NCBI GenBank assembly: GCA_963576735.1
Contig: OY755182.1
Span: 248,001-312,000 of the forward strand
Direction: 5' to 3'
Length of the DNA stretch: 64,000 nt
From: Bedellia somnulentella
Lineage: Eukaryota; Arthropoda; Insecta; Lepidoptera; Bedelliidae
Part shown: positions 38,861 through 50,383 of the stretch, piece after piece
Layout of the letters: the number at the start of each line of letters is the position of its first letter
Numbering within the stretch: the first letter of the stretch is position 1
The notes under the pieces: model-generated
Seen by the model: the letters and a program-made list of their open reading frames with translations, nothing else
Databases searched by the model: none
Told to the model about the DNA's origin: nothing
Program-made: the position numbers and the translations under genes

Positions 38861-39202
38861 TAATCATAACTTTCAGTTGTGTCTGTTTCTCTCACAAGTG
38901 ATGGTTACCGCGGCCATTGCTGCTGGTGTCGATAAAATAAGATAAGTGAGCGTAGCAACTATGATCAAAAAATTAAAGACCTAATGCAAATTACATGAAT
39001 ACTGCTGAAAACCTGAGAAAAGTGTTCCCGTTTCTACGAAATAGCTCTTCTTGTGACCAACCTTGAAACCTATATTTTGATTCCACACTAGTAACAAATG
39101 ATATTTGAATTGTAAAAATAATAATATATAGTCATAAACTAACTTCAACAATAAACGATAGCCTTTTCCTCAATCTTCTTGATTGTTTGCGCCGCTTATA
39201 CC

Positions 39203-39335
39203 CAGGTTTTGCTTAGAAAGTGTACTCACGTGATACGGGGCAGGCCTAATGCCGTTTGAACGAAAACACTGTTTCATGGCTTAGTACAACTCAGCCATGT
39301 GGGTTTCCTCACGATGTTTTTTCCACCGTTCAATA
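39203..39335 (-). mobile_element. tRNA SINE (family T), middle fragment
   Basis: GTACTCACGTGATACGGGGC to TGTGGGTTTCCTCACGATG on the plus strand. No head or tail. Confidence 0.6.
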
Positions 39336-40469
39336 GTTGTTGAAGGCAATATTTTTTGTGAATAATATATATATATATATATATATAATTTTCGTGTTCG
39401 TGTTTTTAGTAATTTAGTCCACTTACTTGTGGTATCCTGGTGAGTTGCTCCGTCCTTGCTGTTTGATCTCCCAGAATTGTTCAAGAGGTTATTTTTCAAT
39501 ATTTGATCAAATCTGAATGCATCCAGTCTTTGCCAAAGGTATATCGTTTCTAATGAATCCTTCCTTTCTTGGATCCTTTCGAATTCTACGAATCTCTTCG
39601 GGCTATAAATAATTTCAGGCTCAAAACGTGCACCACTCCAAAGGCATTTCAAAATTTTGTTTCAACCGACCATGGTATTTCACAACACAACTATTACAAT
39701 AGAATAACTGCCCCTTTCTTTCTATTATATCTCAACTCGCCATTGAAATCAAATCTACCAATCGCAGACTAAATAGAATATGCTAAAACCGCGAGTACAT
39801 GTCTGGTGCGAACATATATATATATATATATAAACATATGGATTGAAAATAAACTAATGAAAGAGAAGGAAGTCAGAGATATTCGTCTGAATCGTGCTAA
39901 CTGGAGATCGATAGCCTCTGCCTACCTGGATGGAAATAATATGCGTGAGTATAAGTTACTATGTATTTTAGTCTTTTTGCTATCATATTATCTCAGTACA
40001 CCGTTAACTTACTGCATAAACTAGCATCATACAAACCATTGACATTCAAGTCATGTCATGACGGCTCTCGGAGAAAATGTGTTATTTTGCCTCATGTGTT
40101 TTTTAAACGAGATTTAAAATGAGATAAGCACAAGCTCCTCATTACGACCGGTCCCAACGTTATATTATCGGCTCAGTGTGAAGTGCACACTAAAACTCTC
40201 TGAAGACGCATTTACGAAGCCGCTTTCATTCCCGTAATGGCGGATTTCTTTAGCCGCCTCCGTAAACGCACTCTTGAAACTTGTTTAGCGAAAATGAACT
40301 CTATTGTGTAGGTGTTAAGATGGTTTTAGTTTGAGCTTAAAGTTGTTGTAGTAATGTTATTGCTTGTTCAAGTACGCGACGGACATTTATAAAGTGCGTT
40401 TTGTGAGTTAGGATATTTTGTAGTTGTTGTGTTATATATTTTGTGTGATTATTACTAAGATTTACCATA
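39336..40469. other. Mixed AT-rich DNA with coding-like scraps
   Basis: A (TA)n tract lies at 39,363-39,388 and another near 39,815. On the minus strand at 39,400-39,652 an open stretch includes EFERIQERKDSLETIYLWQR; its source is unknown and it may be a processed pseudogene or an unfamiliar transposon. At 39,866-39,955 an RTE 3' scrap (plus) reads RANWRSIASAYLDGN. 40,025-40,470 looks unique, with no motif I can name. Confidence 0.35.
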
Positions 40470-40548
40470 AGAGGTTATATGCCGAAGATCAAGTTCTACT
40501 TTCATCATCGGTGGGCAAGTCACAAGAGCCGTTGAATAGAAAGAAAAG
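40470..40548 (+). mobile_element. RTE LINE scrap with the catalytic motif
   Basis: Plus-strand codons RLYAEDQVLLSSSVGKSQE correspond to the YADD block of the RTE reverse transcriptase, with YAED in place of YADD. About 75 bases only. Confidence 0.5.
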
Positions 40549-40805
40549 GAATGAGGTTGAGTATAGTTCCAACTGTGCATACATAATTCTCAGGCCATTT
40601 GTTCCAATTGGAGAATACAGATATGTAATATATATATATATTGATCGGACGTATATTATTTGTATAAAGGTTAATTAGAAAATAAACGATTTTTTTTATT
40701 GATCGCCATTTTCATCATCTTAACTTACTTCAGAGGTTTGCCTGGGTCTTGCTTAAATAATTTGTTAATTACGTTAAATGACCGTATGATGAATGAAATT
40801 ACATT

Positions 40806-41033
40806 ATATTCACGGCTGTAAATACCAAAAAGAGGTAGACAGAGTTGGAAACTCCACAGCCACATTTGGTAGTTGGTAGGGACAAGATGGTAGAAATAAA
40901 GTATCGTTGGTGACGGGCTTCTTACTGCATCGCCCAAAAAACTTAAGAAAGCCTTACACCTTTAGTCGTCTCTTGCAACACCCATGGCGGTAGAAAGGGG
41001 TAGTGACGTTCTAATTCGGCACCACACGGCATA
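40806..41033 (-). mobile_element. Diverged family S element
   Basis: Minus-strand copy of the older subgroup seen at 6.4 kb (AAAGTATCGTTGGTGACGGG). It ends CGGCACCACACGGCA. Its tail repeat is eroded to ATTACATTATATTCACGG. Confidence 0.6.
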
Positions 41034-41382
41034 GTGAATCAAACTTTTTCAAGCATCAGTTCAATAAATTTTTCAGCATCAATTATTCAGTATTTTACTA
41101 GTTTTCGAAAACAATAATAAATTACAATTGCACTTGTACAAAAAATAATGATCGTTAGATAGTAATATTGGAAAAATGGATGTTATGACTTTCTCAAGTC
41201 CACTTGCTTTGTTTGTTTCATAAATAAACCTCTTTCTTTTATTCGATATTGACTACGCAAAACAGATGGCTCTTCAATTGAATTTTAATGGACTTTGAAT
41301 TTCAAAAGGTTATGTTTAAAAAAGCAGTACTTATTTATTAAGTACTCCCTTTCAAACACATATTGCTGAATGCGAGGCCAAA

Positions 41383-41500
41383 ATACGGATTATATGAAAA
41401 GATTGATGAATGGAAATGCAGCTCGAGAGCTTTGCTAGGATCGCACGAAGTGGCAAACAATAGTCTCGGTTTAACCGCATGGGAACTAATGGAACGATTA
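41383..41500 (+). mobile_element. RTE LINE 3' scrap
   Basis: Plus-strand codons KRLMNGNAARELC, RTKWQTIVS and PHGN match the end of the RTE ORF. The 3' tail is eroded. Confidence 0.5.
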
Positions 41501-41664
41501 AATGTATGTATGAAAGGCTGAAAATTATGGTGAATAGCTAAGTTAATTTGTAACTATTTTAGATACTATAAAATTATCCGAACCCGATGTCTGATGGTCA
41601 TACACTAATTTAAAATCTACATAGTGACTTACGCCACAAAAATATATATACCCAGCATTTTGTA

Positions 41665-41885
41665 CAGTCACGTATACATATACTTGCTGGACGGAAACTG
41701 GACCTTCAGATTTAGATTTCCTTAGCCACTATTGTAGGTTCAGTGGAGAAAAAATGGAAAATTAAGCATGTATCAGGTGTCTGCGTAACCCAAAAATCAT
41801 ATAAAAAGCTTCAATACCCCGAGACTCCTCTAACAATACCTGCGTAAAGAAATGGATCAGTGCCATTCGAACCCGACACAGGTAT
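41665..41885 (-). mobile_element. Old family S element
   Basis: Alignable along most of its length (CAGTGGAGAAAAAATGG, CCCAAAAATCATATAAAAAG, CATTCGAACCCGACAC) but with many changes. Probably the oldest copy here. Confidence 0.45.
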
Positions 41886-42575
41886 ACGAATGAAGTAAAA
41901 TTATTGATATAATGCAAGACAGCCAACATACAACATATCAAGTTTGTGAAAAACAAAAGCAAGGATTAAAAGTACAATAATAAATAACCTTTCATTTTCA
42001 GGAGCAAAAAAATATTTCTTGCTAACAAGGCACGTCGCAGCCAGCTACGCGACGCTACGCCGTAGTAATGTCATTTGCTACGAAAGCTACGAAAGCTGCT
42101 ACGCAAATACCCGTAGACGCTACAAAGAGGAAACGTGCTTGTCTATTGAATATAATTTGAACATTTATTTTTATGGACGTTTTTATTTGTTCGATTATTG
42201 CCTTTATTGCCTTAATATTCCCTACTATCTTTGGCCATTATTTGGAAAACATTGCTTGTTATTGATTTCTAATTTTGACATGTATTTTTTCTAATAAAAC
42301 GTCTTAAAAATTTATGTATCAAAAAATATATAAGGTGAACTCATAGATTTAGTAAAAATCTTTTACGCTGGCACAAGTGTTTTAAGCGGATTTGTAATTT
42401 CCTTGTTTTGTATTTTACTTACTTTTTTTTTAATACATTTTGGTGTAGTTAAATGCAAGTTAAGGTTGACTCTGGCTAGTGGCATACGAAATAGGTTTGA
42501 ACCCCTCGGTGAAGTTTTATTTGGGCTGTAAGGAACCCCAGACATGAGTTAAACTCAGAGTAGTAGGCTAGGACT
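41886..42575. other. AT-rich DNA with a GCTACG-rich patch
   Basis: 42,030-42,125 repeats GCTACG-type words on both strands (AGCTACGCGACGCTACGCCG, GCTACGAAAGCTACGAAAGC), which can fold on themselves. It may be a DNA-transposon end. No gene. Confidence 0.4.
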
Positions 42576-42834
42576 AGGCTGTGTAGTGTCGGCTTAGAAT
42601 AGCACTACCCCATTTCTTCCGGTGGGTGTACGTAAAAAGGCGACTAACGGACTTGGGGCTTTTTAAGGGATTTTTGGGCGATGCGGTTGGAGACCCATCA
42701 CCAACAACCTTTGTACTACCATCTTTTCCCCACTTAACTTCCAAAAATGGCTGAGGACTTTACTATTTCTCAGCTCTGGCTACCCCTTTTAGAGATTTAT
42801 AGCCGTAAGTATATGTATGTATGTATGTATGTAG
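42576..42834 (+). mobile_element. Family S element, full length with (TATG)n
   Basis: Plus-strand copy close to consensus: GTGTAGTGTCGGCTTAGAAT, CTCTGGCTACCCCTTTTAGA, then GCCGTAAGTATATG and four TATG repeats. Confidence 0.75.
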
Positions 42835-43073
42835 TAGGCTAGGAGCGGTAATAACCTGATTGTCCAATATTTATATGATAATTATTGACATTATGATGAT
42901 GATGCTTCAGAGGGCATGATAAGTCATCGATCCCGGCTACTGTAGTATCACGAAAGGAGTCTCACTCTCAGTAGGGAAATGTATTTTTTTAGTTTTATAT
43001 ATAAAATGCGGTTTCATTTGTGTTTGCCGAATATTAACGGTTTTAGCCCTCAGATTCTCAATTGATTCAGATG

Positions 43074-43312
43074 CTGTGTAGTGTCGGCTTAGAATAGCAC
43101 TACCCCATTTCTTCCGGTGGGTGTACGTAAGAGGCGACTAACGGTATTGGGGCCATTAAAGGATTTTTGGGCGATGCGGTTGGAGACCCATCACCAACAA
43201 CCTTTATTTTACCATCTTCTCCCCACTCAACTTTCCAAAAGTGGCTGAGGAAATTTTAGTTTCTTAGCTCTGGCTACCCCTTCTAGGGATTTACAGCCGT
43301 GAGTATATGTAT
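43074..43312 (+). mobile_element. Family S element
   Basis: Plus-strand copy close to consensus from GCTGTGTAGTGTCGGCTTAG to CAGCCGTGAGTATATG. Its tail has only one TATG-like unit. Confidence 0.75.
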
Positions 43313-44137
43313 AAATAATTATTATTTTACTAGTTTCTGTGCCTTAACATCAAATTTATCATATTGGATGAGTGATGATACTTACATAGTTGACGGCCGT
43401 GGTTTAGTAGCGGTTCCATCGTCACACAAAACTAACATTATGGTGAAGCCATTCATATAATCATATATTTGTTGTTAAATAAATTACCAAAATTATACAA
43501 ATACCTTTTTTATACTTTGATCATAACTAACCTTCTTGCTATGATTGTGAACATACTTTTTTTTGTCATTAATATGAAGCTAGCTACTAAGTCTTCTAAA
43601 ATTATACTAAAAGTATAGTCTTAAAATCGAACTACAGGGCCGAATTCTATAAATAACTGATGTTGTCTAACACTCGTTTCAACAAATCTGAACTCCTTAC
43701 ATCGCCGAAACTGCTTAAACATTTGTGATGAGCTTAGCAAACTTCATTCCCTGTCTAAAAGGTAGGTAATTAGGTAATCTTCGCTGTATGTTGCTGAGAA
43801 TCTTCATGAATATGCGACTCGGAGTAATGAGAAGCACTCAATGTATAATTAGGATATCCAAGGCAACGGAGAAAATCTTTGCTGATGACGCTTCCTATGA
43901 TAATCAAATAATATGAATACTTACATATGCTAAGGAGACGGGTAAATTTAGCTTTTAACCATATTTTTGGTCGATAACTATTTATGGTGCACAGAAATAT
44001 TTGTTTCGTAGGTGTTTTACGGTTTGCTTACAGATTCTAGATTTTTTGTGTGTGATTTTTAATGATGAGCAACTTTTTACCATATTACGTTAATTCTATA
44101 TATTTTTATAAATTGATAGTAAAATACTTATTTTATT
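43313..44137. other. AT-rich DNA, no gene
   Basis: No ORF or repeat supported. The 43.6-43.9 kb part looks unique. Confidence 0.4.
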
Positions 44138-44529
44138 TTAATATAACTACATATAAACATAAACATAAACGTTCACGCCGAATATCCCCGAAGGGGTTGG
44201 CAGAGGTACTAATGCTTCTGAACATCACGTGACTTTGTCACCTGGTATTCAGAGTACCCACGTTTTGCATGGACAGTGTACTCACGTGATAGGGGGCAGG
44301 CCTATCGCCGTTTTGTACGAATACACTGTCACATGACTAAGTACAACTCAGCCATGTGGGTTTCCTCACGATGTTTTCCCTCACCGTTAACAACCATAAT
44401 AAATTAACCACACATATGTCTTAAGAAAAGACAAATTGGTGTAGGCCCGACCCAGGATTTGAACACTAGTCGTTTGCACGATAACCGAGTGTTCAACCCA
44501 CTGGGCTATCACGGGTGTTAATATAACTA
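44138..44529 (-). mobile_element. tRNA SINE (family T), full length with 12-base TSD
   Basis: Element at 44,150-44,517 flanked by TTAATATAACTA (44,138-44,149 and 44,518-44,529). (ATAAAC)-type tail on the left, CCCCGAAGGGG hairpin and tRNA-like head at the right. Nearly identical to the copy at 36.9 kb. Confidence 0.85.
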
Positions 44530-44555
44530 AAGACATTAAAATTGTTTATTCATCT

Positions 44556-44742
44556 GTTGTATAATGTCGGCTTACAATAGCACTAACCCATTTCTTGCCG
44601 TAGCTGTTCGTTAGAGGCAACTAAAGGTATTTCAGCTTCAAAGTTATTTTGGGCGATGCCCTTGGAGACCCATCACCAACAACGTTTCTTTCACAATATT
44701 CACCTCATTCAACTTTCTAAAATAATTATGCAATTTTACAGT
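44556..44742 (+). mobile_element. Diverged family S element, 5' part
   Basis: Plus-strand head TGTATAATGTCGGCTTACAA and TTTTGGGCGATGCCC to CATTCAACTTTCTAAAATAA; the 3' third and tail are missing. Confidence 0.6.
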
Positions 44743-45507
44743 CATCAAATAAAGAAGGTTCTTTGAAAATATTCAAAGAATGGAAGCGTGGGAGGTTTGC
44801 TAGGTAATCTTTATAAGGCCAGCGTTGCGACGACATGACAATCCATGGTGTCTTAATAATTGTTCGACTTATATAGCACAGTGACGGCCTGCATCTATTT
44901 CATGGCCAACAAAAAAGAACCCTTTTCTAGCAAGATTGACTATTTTCCAGATTGACAGAAGGTAATACGTTTAACAATGTCCTGATTCTGGCTTACAGCA
45001 AGCCACGAGACAGACTTAAGTCTAGAGCTGAACTTGACAGGTTTGCTTCGATTCGATGGCCGAGTGGGTAATCTTATGACCTCTTAGAAGACAGATTATT
45101 CGATGAATTATTTAAAAAAGACAAATCTTGAGGAAAACTAAAGATTCCTAAAAGTAAATCTCAGTTTATTTTAACAATCACAAAGTGAAAGACACTAAAA
45201 GCAGCTCTGTGTTAGAACGGGCAACTTGGCGGTAATTACTACTTCTCTATTTTAGTAGAGAAACTTCAAAACGCAAAGTTGGAATGAATGAGTAATTACT
45301 TCAGCGGAGCATGATTTATTATTATCAACGTTATGTTACGTAGTGTTGGGATTCGAAATTTTCATTTCTAAATGGTTTTTACTACTTTTTAATAAATCAG
45401 TCATGTTTTTTGCTTTGGTTGTTTTGAAAGTGTTTTTTATGTATTATTAATTTGATATATTTATGATTATATATTATATTTATTATTATATTATATATTA
45501 TATTTAT
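44743..45507. other. AT-rich DNA, no gene
   Basis: Unremarkable. Several TATATT-rich tracts just before the SINE at 45.5 kb. Confidence 0.4.
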
Positions 45508-45878
45508 GACGTGATAGCTCAATGGTTAGAACACCGGTTATCGTGCAAACGACTAGTGTTCAAATCCCGGGTCGGGCCAACACCAATTTGTCTTTTCTAA
45601 AGACTTATGTGTGCTTAATTTATCATGGTTATTATCGGTGAGGGAAAACATCGTGAGGAAACCCACATGGTTGAGTTGTTTTTAGTCATGTGACAGTGTA
45701 TTCGTACAAAACGGCTATTGGCCTGCCCCCTATCACGTGAGTACACAGTCCATCCAAAACGTGGGTACTCTGAACATCAGTTGACAAAGTCAACCTGTAG
45801 CAACCCCTGTCAAGTACCTCTGCCAACCCCTTCGGGGATATTCGGCGTGAACGTTTATGTTTTGTTATGTTATGTTAT
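45508..45878 (+). mobile_element. tRNA SINE (family T), full length
   Basis: Plus-strand copy with head GTGATAGCTCAATGGTTAGA, box B-like GTTCAAATCCCGGGTCG, and intact hairpin CCAACCCCTTCGGGG. It ends ACGTTTATGTTTTG with TATGT repeats. A small insertion (GTAGCAACCCCTGTCAAG) precedes the hairpin. Confidence 0.8.
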
Positions 45879-47619
45879 TAATTTGATGTAAATGAATGTT
45901 GTAAAATTTAAAGGTTTTCACAAGATATCATTACTATTTGCAACCCCAAATAGTGCGACGCCAACACGCATTACTTTTCTTAGCTCTTTACAAATGGTAA
46001 ACAATGCTACAAGCAAACCATTCTAAGAGTCCGTAATCAGTAAAAAATCCACTAATTTCTTAGAAAAGCTCTGGCCGTTGTATTAAAAAGTTGGATGCAA
46101 ATAGTGCAGGGCGGGCGGCGGGTGGCTTGTCGTTAATAACATTACTATTGCATCGGGAGGGAACTAATTGCATCGGTCCACGATGCGCCTTAGGCTATTT
46201 TACGAGCTGGCTTGCCATTGCTTTTCGAACGTTTAATCCTGTGAGGATAAAGTTACTATAGCTAATATGTCTTCATTATTATTTGAGTCAGCTTAATATT
46301 TTTTCAGTTTATCGGAGTTATATAGATTAGTACGTATCAAAAATAAGATTCGTTCTTTTAAGTTACTCTTTGTAGTTATTCCACTGAATGTATAGATGCG
46401 ATATTATTTTTTTATATTTACATACATACATACATATACTCACGCCGTTAATTCCCATTGGGGTAGGCAGAGACTATCGATCGCTATATCTACTTTTATG
46501 TTCACATTGTGATAATTTACAAAAAACATCATTATAGTGCTCTATGTTTAAGCTAGGTTGTGTTTTTAATCACCTTAGAGCATTATTAATGGTTAAAACT
46601 TATTTAAAATGAAAAGAAAAAATATGTATGATAAAATTGAAGGATGTAAACAAAGCAAAAAAGTTTCATCAAGATCGTAAAAAGTGGCGATTGATAGTTT
46701 CTGCCTACCCCAATGGGAACTAATGGCGTTAGTATATAAAATATATGTAAAGCTTATTTATTTTTGGCAACATAACACATTCTAAAACATAAAATAGTTA
46801 CAATCCTATCACACTTATATTACACCAGGTAGAAATGACAAGAGAATATAGGTTTTACTAACCAATCAACTGTTGTGCAATGCTCACTGAGAACCTGTCG
46901 AAATTTTATATAGGTTATTAAAACTTCTTCAATGAATACTTTAATAGCACCCTATTTTTTCACTGATATTAACTACTATTATCTTTTCGTAGTTACAGCA
47001 AAACTATACAATATACCCGACTGTGCACCAACTTAAAATTTGTATTTATACTTAGATCAAGAAATACTTTGATACCGCGATAAAGATTCTGAAAGGGACG
47101 CTGCTAGTGTGCGAGAGAGTCCACGGATTCTAGGACGAACCACTTTAATTTCAGCAATTTAAATATAAAATTAATCAAAATACCAAGTCAATAGTAGTGC
47201 AGCAATGCTAAGACGAGTTCCTCTTGAAACGGAATAAACAGTTGTCCGCGCATTCTGTTTTTGTGTCAACACTTGTTCCGAGAGCTTTCGACGAATTTGT
47301 TTCTACACCGTTCTCTGGTCCCTCTACATTACAAACGAACTGGCCTGTTTCACTATTTAAATAACTGAGACAATACTTCCATTTATTTCACACTCCTTTT
47401 TGAGTTAAAAATGATTTTCTCTTGAATTATTTAAAGGAGCTTGTTAGTTTTTGTTCTTTACGCTTTTGTGACTGAAAGTTTTTTGTTTCTCCAGTATTTA
47501 ATGGGATGACAAGATGTAATCTTTGTTAGACAGATTCGTTTGAAAAAGATTACACTTTTCGTTTAACTTAATATTCTATCAATTATGAATTAGTGCTTCA
47601 GATTTTGTTACAAGTGAGA
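45879..47619. other. AT-rich DNA with two RTE tail scraps
   Basis: RTE 3' termini lie at 46,424-46,490 (minus; (CATA)n, ACGCCGTTAATTCCCATTGG) and 46,675-46,745 (plus; AGTTTCTGCCTACCCCAATG, GGCGTTAG). 46,080-46,200 is locally GC-rich (GCAGGGCGGGCGGCGGGTGG) but has no ORF. No gene. Confidence 0.4.
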
Positions 47620-47817
47620 TGTTTTCCACTTTTGGAAGTAAGGTAGGGAAATGATTATAAAGTAATGGGTAATGATTGTAAGTAATGGTAAAGTAAATGG
47701 GTGTCCAACCGCTTCGCCCAAAAATAATTTAATAAGCCCCGATACCCTTAGCCACCTCTTACGAACACACACTGGATTAAATGAGGTAGCGTTATTCTAA
47801 GACAATACTACACAGCC
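47620..47817 (-). mobile_element. Family S element, 5' part
   Basis: Minus-strand head half only (GGTGTCCAACCGCTTCGCCC to CTAAGACAATACTACACAGC), with a small internal duplication around TAAAGTAATGGGTAATG. No tail. Confidence 0.6.
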
Positions 47818-47851
47818 TAAATATATAATAATAAGCCAATATAATAATAAG

Positions 47852-48219
47852 CAACCGTGACAGCCCAGTGGGTAGAACACTCGCTTATCGTGCAAACGAC
47901 TAGTGTTCAAATCCTGGGTAGGGCCTACACCAATTTGTCTTTTCTAAAGACATATGTGTGGTTAATTTATCATGGTTGTTAACGGTGAGGGAAAACATCG
48001 TGAGGAAACCCACATGGCTGAGTTGTACTTAGTCATGTGACAGTGTATTCGTACAAAACGGCGATAGGCCTGCCCCCTATCACGTGAGTACACTGTCCAT
48101 GCAAAACGTGGGTACTCTGAACACCAGGTGACAAAGTCACGTGATGTTCAGAAGAATTAGTACCTTTGCCAACCCCTTCGGGGATATTCGGCGTGAACGT
48201 TTATGTTATGTTAATGTTT
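47852..48219 (+). mobile_element. tRNA SINE (family T), full length
   Basis: Plus-strand copy near consensus: head CCGTGACAGCCCAGTGGGTA, hairpin CCAACCCCTTCGGGG, tail TTATGTTATGTTAATG. The flanks share AATAAGCC-type words, but the duplication limits are unclear. Confidence 0.8.
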
Positions 48220-48280
48220 ATAAGCCAATATTTAACAGACAACTTACAATGATAATTTTCTCAGAAACAGGTTAAGCTAC

Positions 48281-49070
48281 CTATGTTGTAACTCCCATTA
48301 CCCTATCGATTATTGCACCATTTAAGTCTCCCGGTTCTCTCAAACTTGCTCGAATGGTTAATTCCATAGCTCCTATTATCGCATTGTAGCCGGGAGTATA
48401 CTTAAAGCGCAATTCTAAGCCCGCCGGGCCTTCGACAAAGCCCAGCGACATAACCCGGCGGCCTGTGTTGAAAGAGTCATATCTAACATATGTATGAAAA
48501 CTAGACCGCCAACAAGAAGTCGCTGACATATGTGGGCGGCCCGGTGGGCTCAATGTGTGTGGCAGCTTCGTATTTCACTATAACAGTAAAAACTTACAAG
48601 CTGTGTAGTGTCGGCTTAGACTAGCTATACCCAATCTTATCCGGTAGGCTTACTTAAGAGGCAACTAACGGTATTGGGGCTTATAAGGGATTTTTGGGCG
48701 ATGCGGTTGGAGACACATCACCAACAATCTTTATTTTACTATCTTTTACCCCACGCAACTTCTACAAGTGGCTGCGAAATTTCTAATTCCCTAGCTCTGG
48801 CTACCTGTTCTAGGAATCTATAGACGTAAGTATTTGTTTGTATGTAGCAACCACTTCTTTTTACATCGCGACCTTGTTACCAATTAATCTCACAGCCATG
48901 ATTCCAATAATCAAATCCGCTTGTTCTTCCGGACAATAGTATTCCCATCGTCGATCAAGAACTGCCACTTGATCTTCGAAGCCGATCCCGATAATTGGAG
49001 TCCCATTATTGTTCTGGAAGCATCTGTTACAGCTGGATCCAGCAGCCGGCATTGCGCCGCTCAGCTGCAA
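48281..49070 (-). pseudogene. Unrecognised coding remnant split by a family S element
   Basis: Two minus-strand frames (48,861-49,070 and 48,281-48,553) look like parts of one protein: GIGFEDQVAVLDRRWEYYCP upstream, then GFVEGPAGLELRFKYTPGYN and IIGAMELTIRASLREPGDLN downstream. A family S element separates them. The DNA is more GC-rich than its surroundings and the composition is protein-like. I do not recognise the family and cannot tell whether it is a host gene, a viral relic or a transposon. Confidence 0.4.
48600..48846 (+). mobile_element. Family S element inside a coding remnant
   Basis: Plus-strand copy GCTGTGTAGTGTCGGCTTAG to AGACGTAAGTATTTG with a TATG-like end. Moderately diverged (CTACCTGTTCTAGGAATCTA at the hairpin). 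Confidence 0.7.
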
Positions 49071-49109
49071 TTATACAGAGCCCAGGAGATCTACTCTTTA
49101 TTTATTTGA

Positions 49110-50382
49110 CTTGCGCTTGTACACTTGCTGACAAGGAAGTAGGATAATGATTTTTTTATTTAAATACTTGTGCATAATTGTTATATTTTTTTAGGTAGTG
49201 TACCTTTAGTATATTTGAGACTAAAAGTGTTGAAGATGGAAATCAAGAACTATGAATACATTACATAAAATTTCGTTTTTCAAATTATAACATTTTACGA
49301 TAAACAATATCACAATTGCGATGAAGGGTACTGACGACTCATAGTTTTGCTATTAAAAAGTATATAATATGTCTGCATAATTGATTTGTTATAGATTAAA
49401 TTATTAATTTAAAACATCTGCTGAACTAAATTTACTCAACATTAAAACATTGGATTCGTTTTTAAATATTAAAGATATGCAAGTAAAATACCCATATATA
49501 TTATTAAACTGCATTTCACTAAACCTTGTCTAACAGTGCAATGAATCAAAAAGCAATCTTTGAATTGTCCGTTGTCTAATTGCAATCTTACGAACCATTC
49601 CGAGTTTTACAGTCCGCCCCCGACGCTCCGCGGAGTTCATTTCTAACGCTCTTTGAATACGTCCCTATGATTTTGCTGCACTGCATAATTTTAAACCATA
49701 CTCAATTTTTTCAACTTTGAAAGGTTCGTGAATGTGATAATGAATAAGTATTCATCGATTTTGAAAAGGGGTAATCGGTTATATTTTTTCTATAGTGATA
49801 ACTATTGGGTGAAGTTTATGTTTAAATGTATAACAAAACATGAAACTTAAGAATAACATGATGATGCATTTGCTTTTTATCTTAACTAGTTAAAGCGGGG
49901 TTAAAAAGTTTATGTCCTGAAGGCCCAGATCTTTTAGAATGACTAGCCCAGGTTATTGATGGTCCAACCAAAAATTTTTTTACCTGTATTCAATATGCAT
50001 TTTCGTTTTATATATTAAGTAAAACAAAAAGCGTCCTAGCAATAAGTAACATTGTGAAGATGATAATAGCGAGCCGAAATAAAATCGAAACTAATTCTTT
50101 TGTTTCGAGTTACAAAAATGCTGTCCTATTTCTTTACGTGGATTTTGTTCAAGCTGAATATAAGTACTAAAATTACGAGGGTGTTTGGTGCCATATTGTA
50201 GTAAACTAGCTACAAAGCTTATTATTACTCCATATTTTTACCTTTGTTCTAAAAACTTAGTGAAAAGTTCCATATAAGTTCCAGATTCCTTACGTTGGCA
50301 ATGACAATTTAAATATACGTATAAATGTATCCATAAAAACATATTATTAATAATATTTACATAATTTACATAAAATAACAGC
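49110..50382. other. AT-rich, apparently unique DNA
   Basis: 49,600-49,680 is locally GC-rich (AGTCCGCCCCCGACGCTCCG). No ORF, repeat or RNA gene supported. Confidence 0.4.
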
Positions 50383-50383
50383 C

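Larger units (their letters stand above)
37719..38945 (+). pseudogene. Small secreted peptide gene, copy 3 (decayed)
   Basis: Exon 1 at 37,719-37,745 reads MNYWVTIIT, but the donor GTAAGT is replaced by GACTATTAA, which would also stop translation. Exon 2 at 38,877-38,945, after an intact TAACTTTCAG acceptor, reads LCLFLSQVMVTAAIAAG and then VDKIR and a stop, without the VGAG repeats of copy 2. An extra in-frame ATG precedes the normal one. The intron holds a family S copy and an RTE fragment with a nested family S copy. The 3' UTR continues to an AATAAA near 39,145. The donor loss suggests a pseudogene, unless another donor is used. Confidence 0.6.

Noticed and set aside
39363..39388. (TA)n tract as a structured element
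   Set aside because: Simple microsatellite. Another short one occurs near 39,815.
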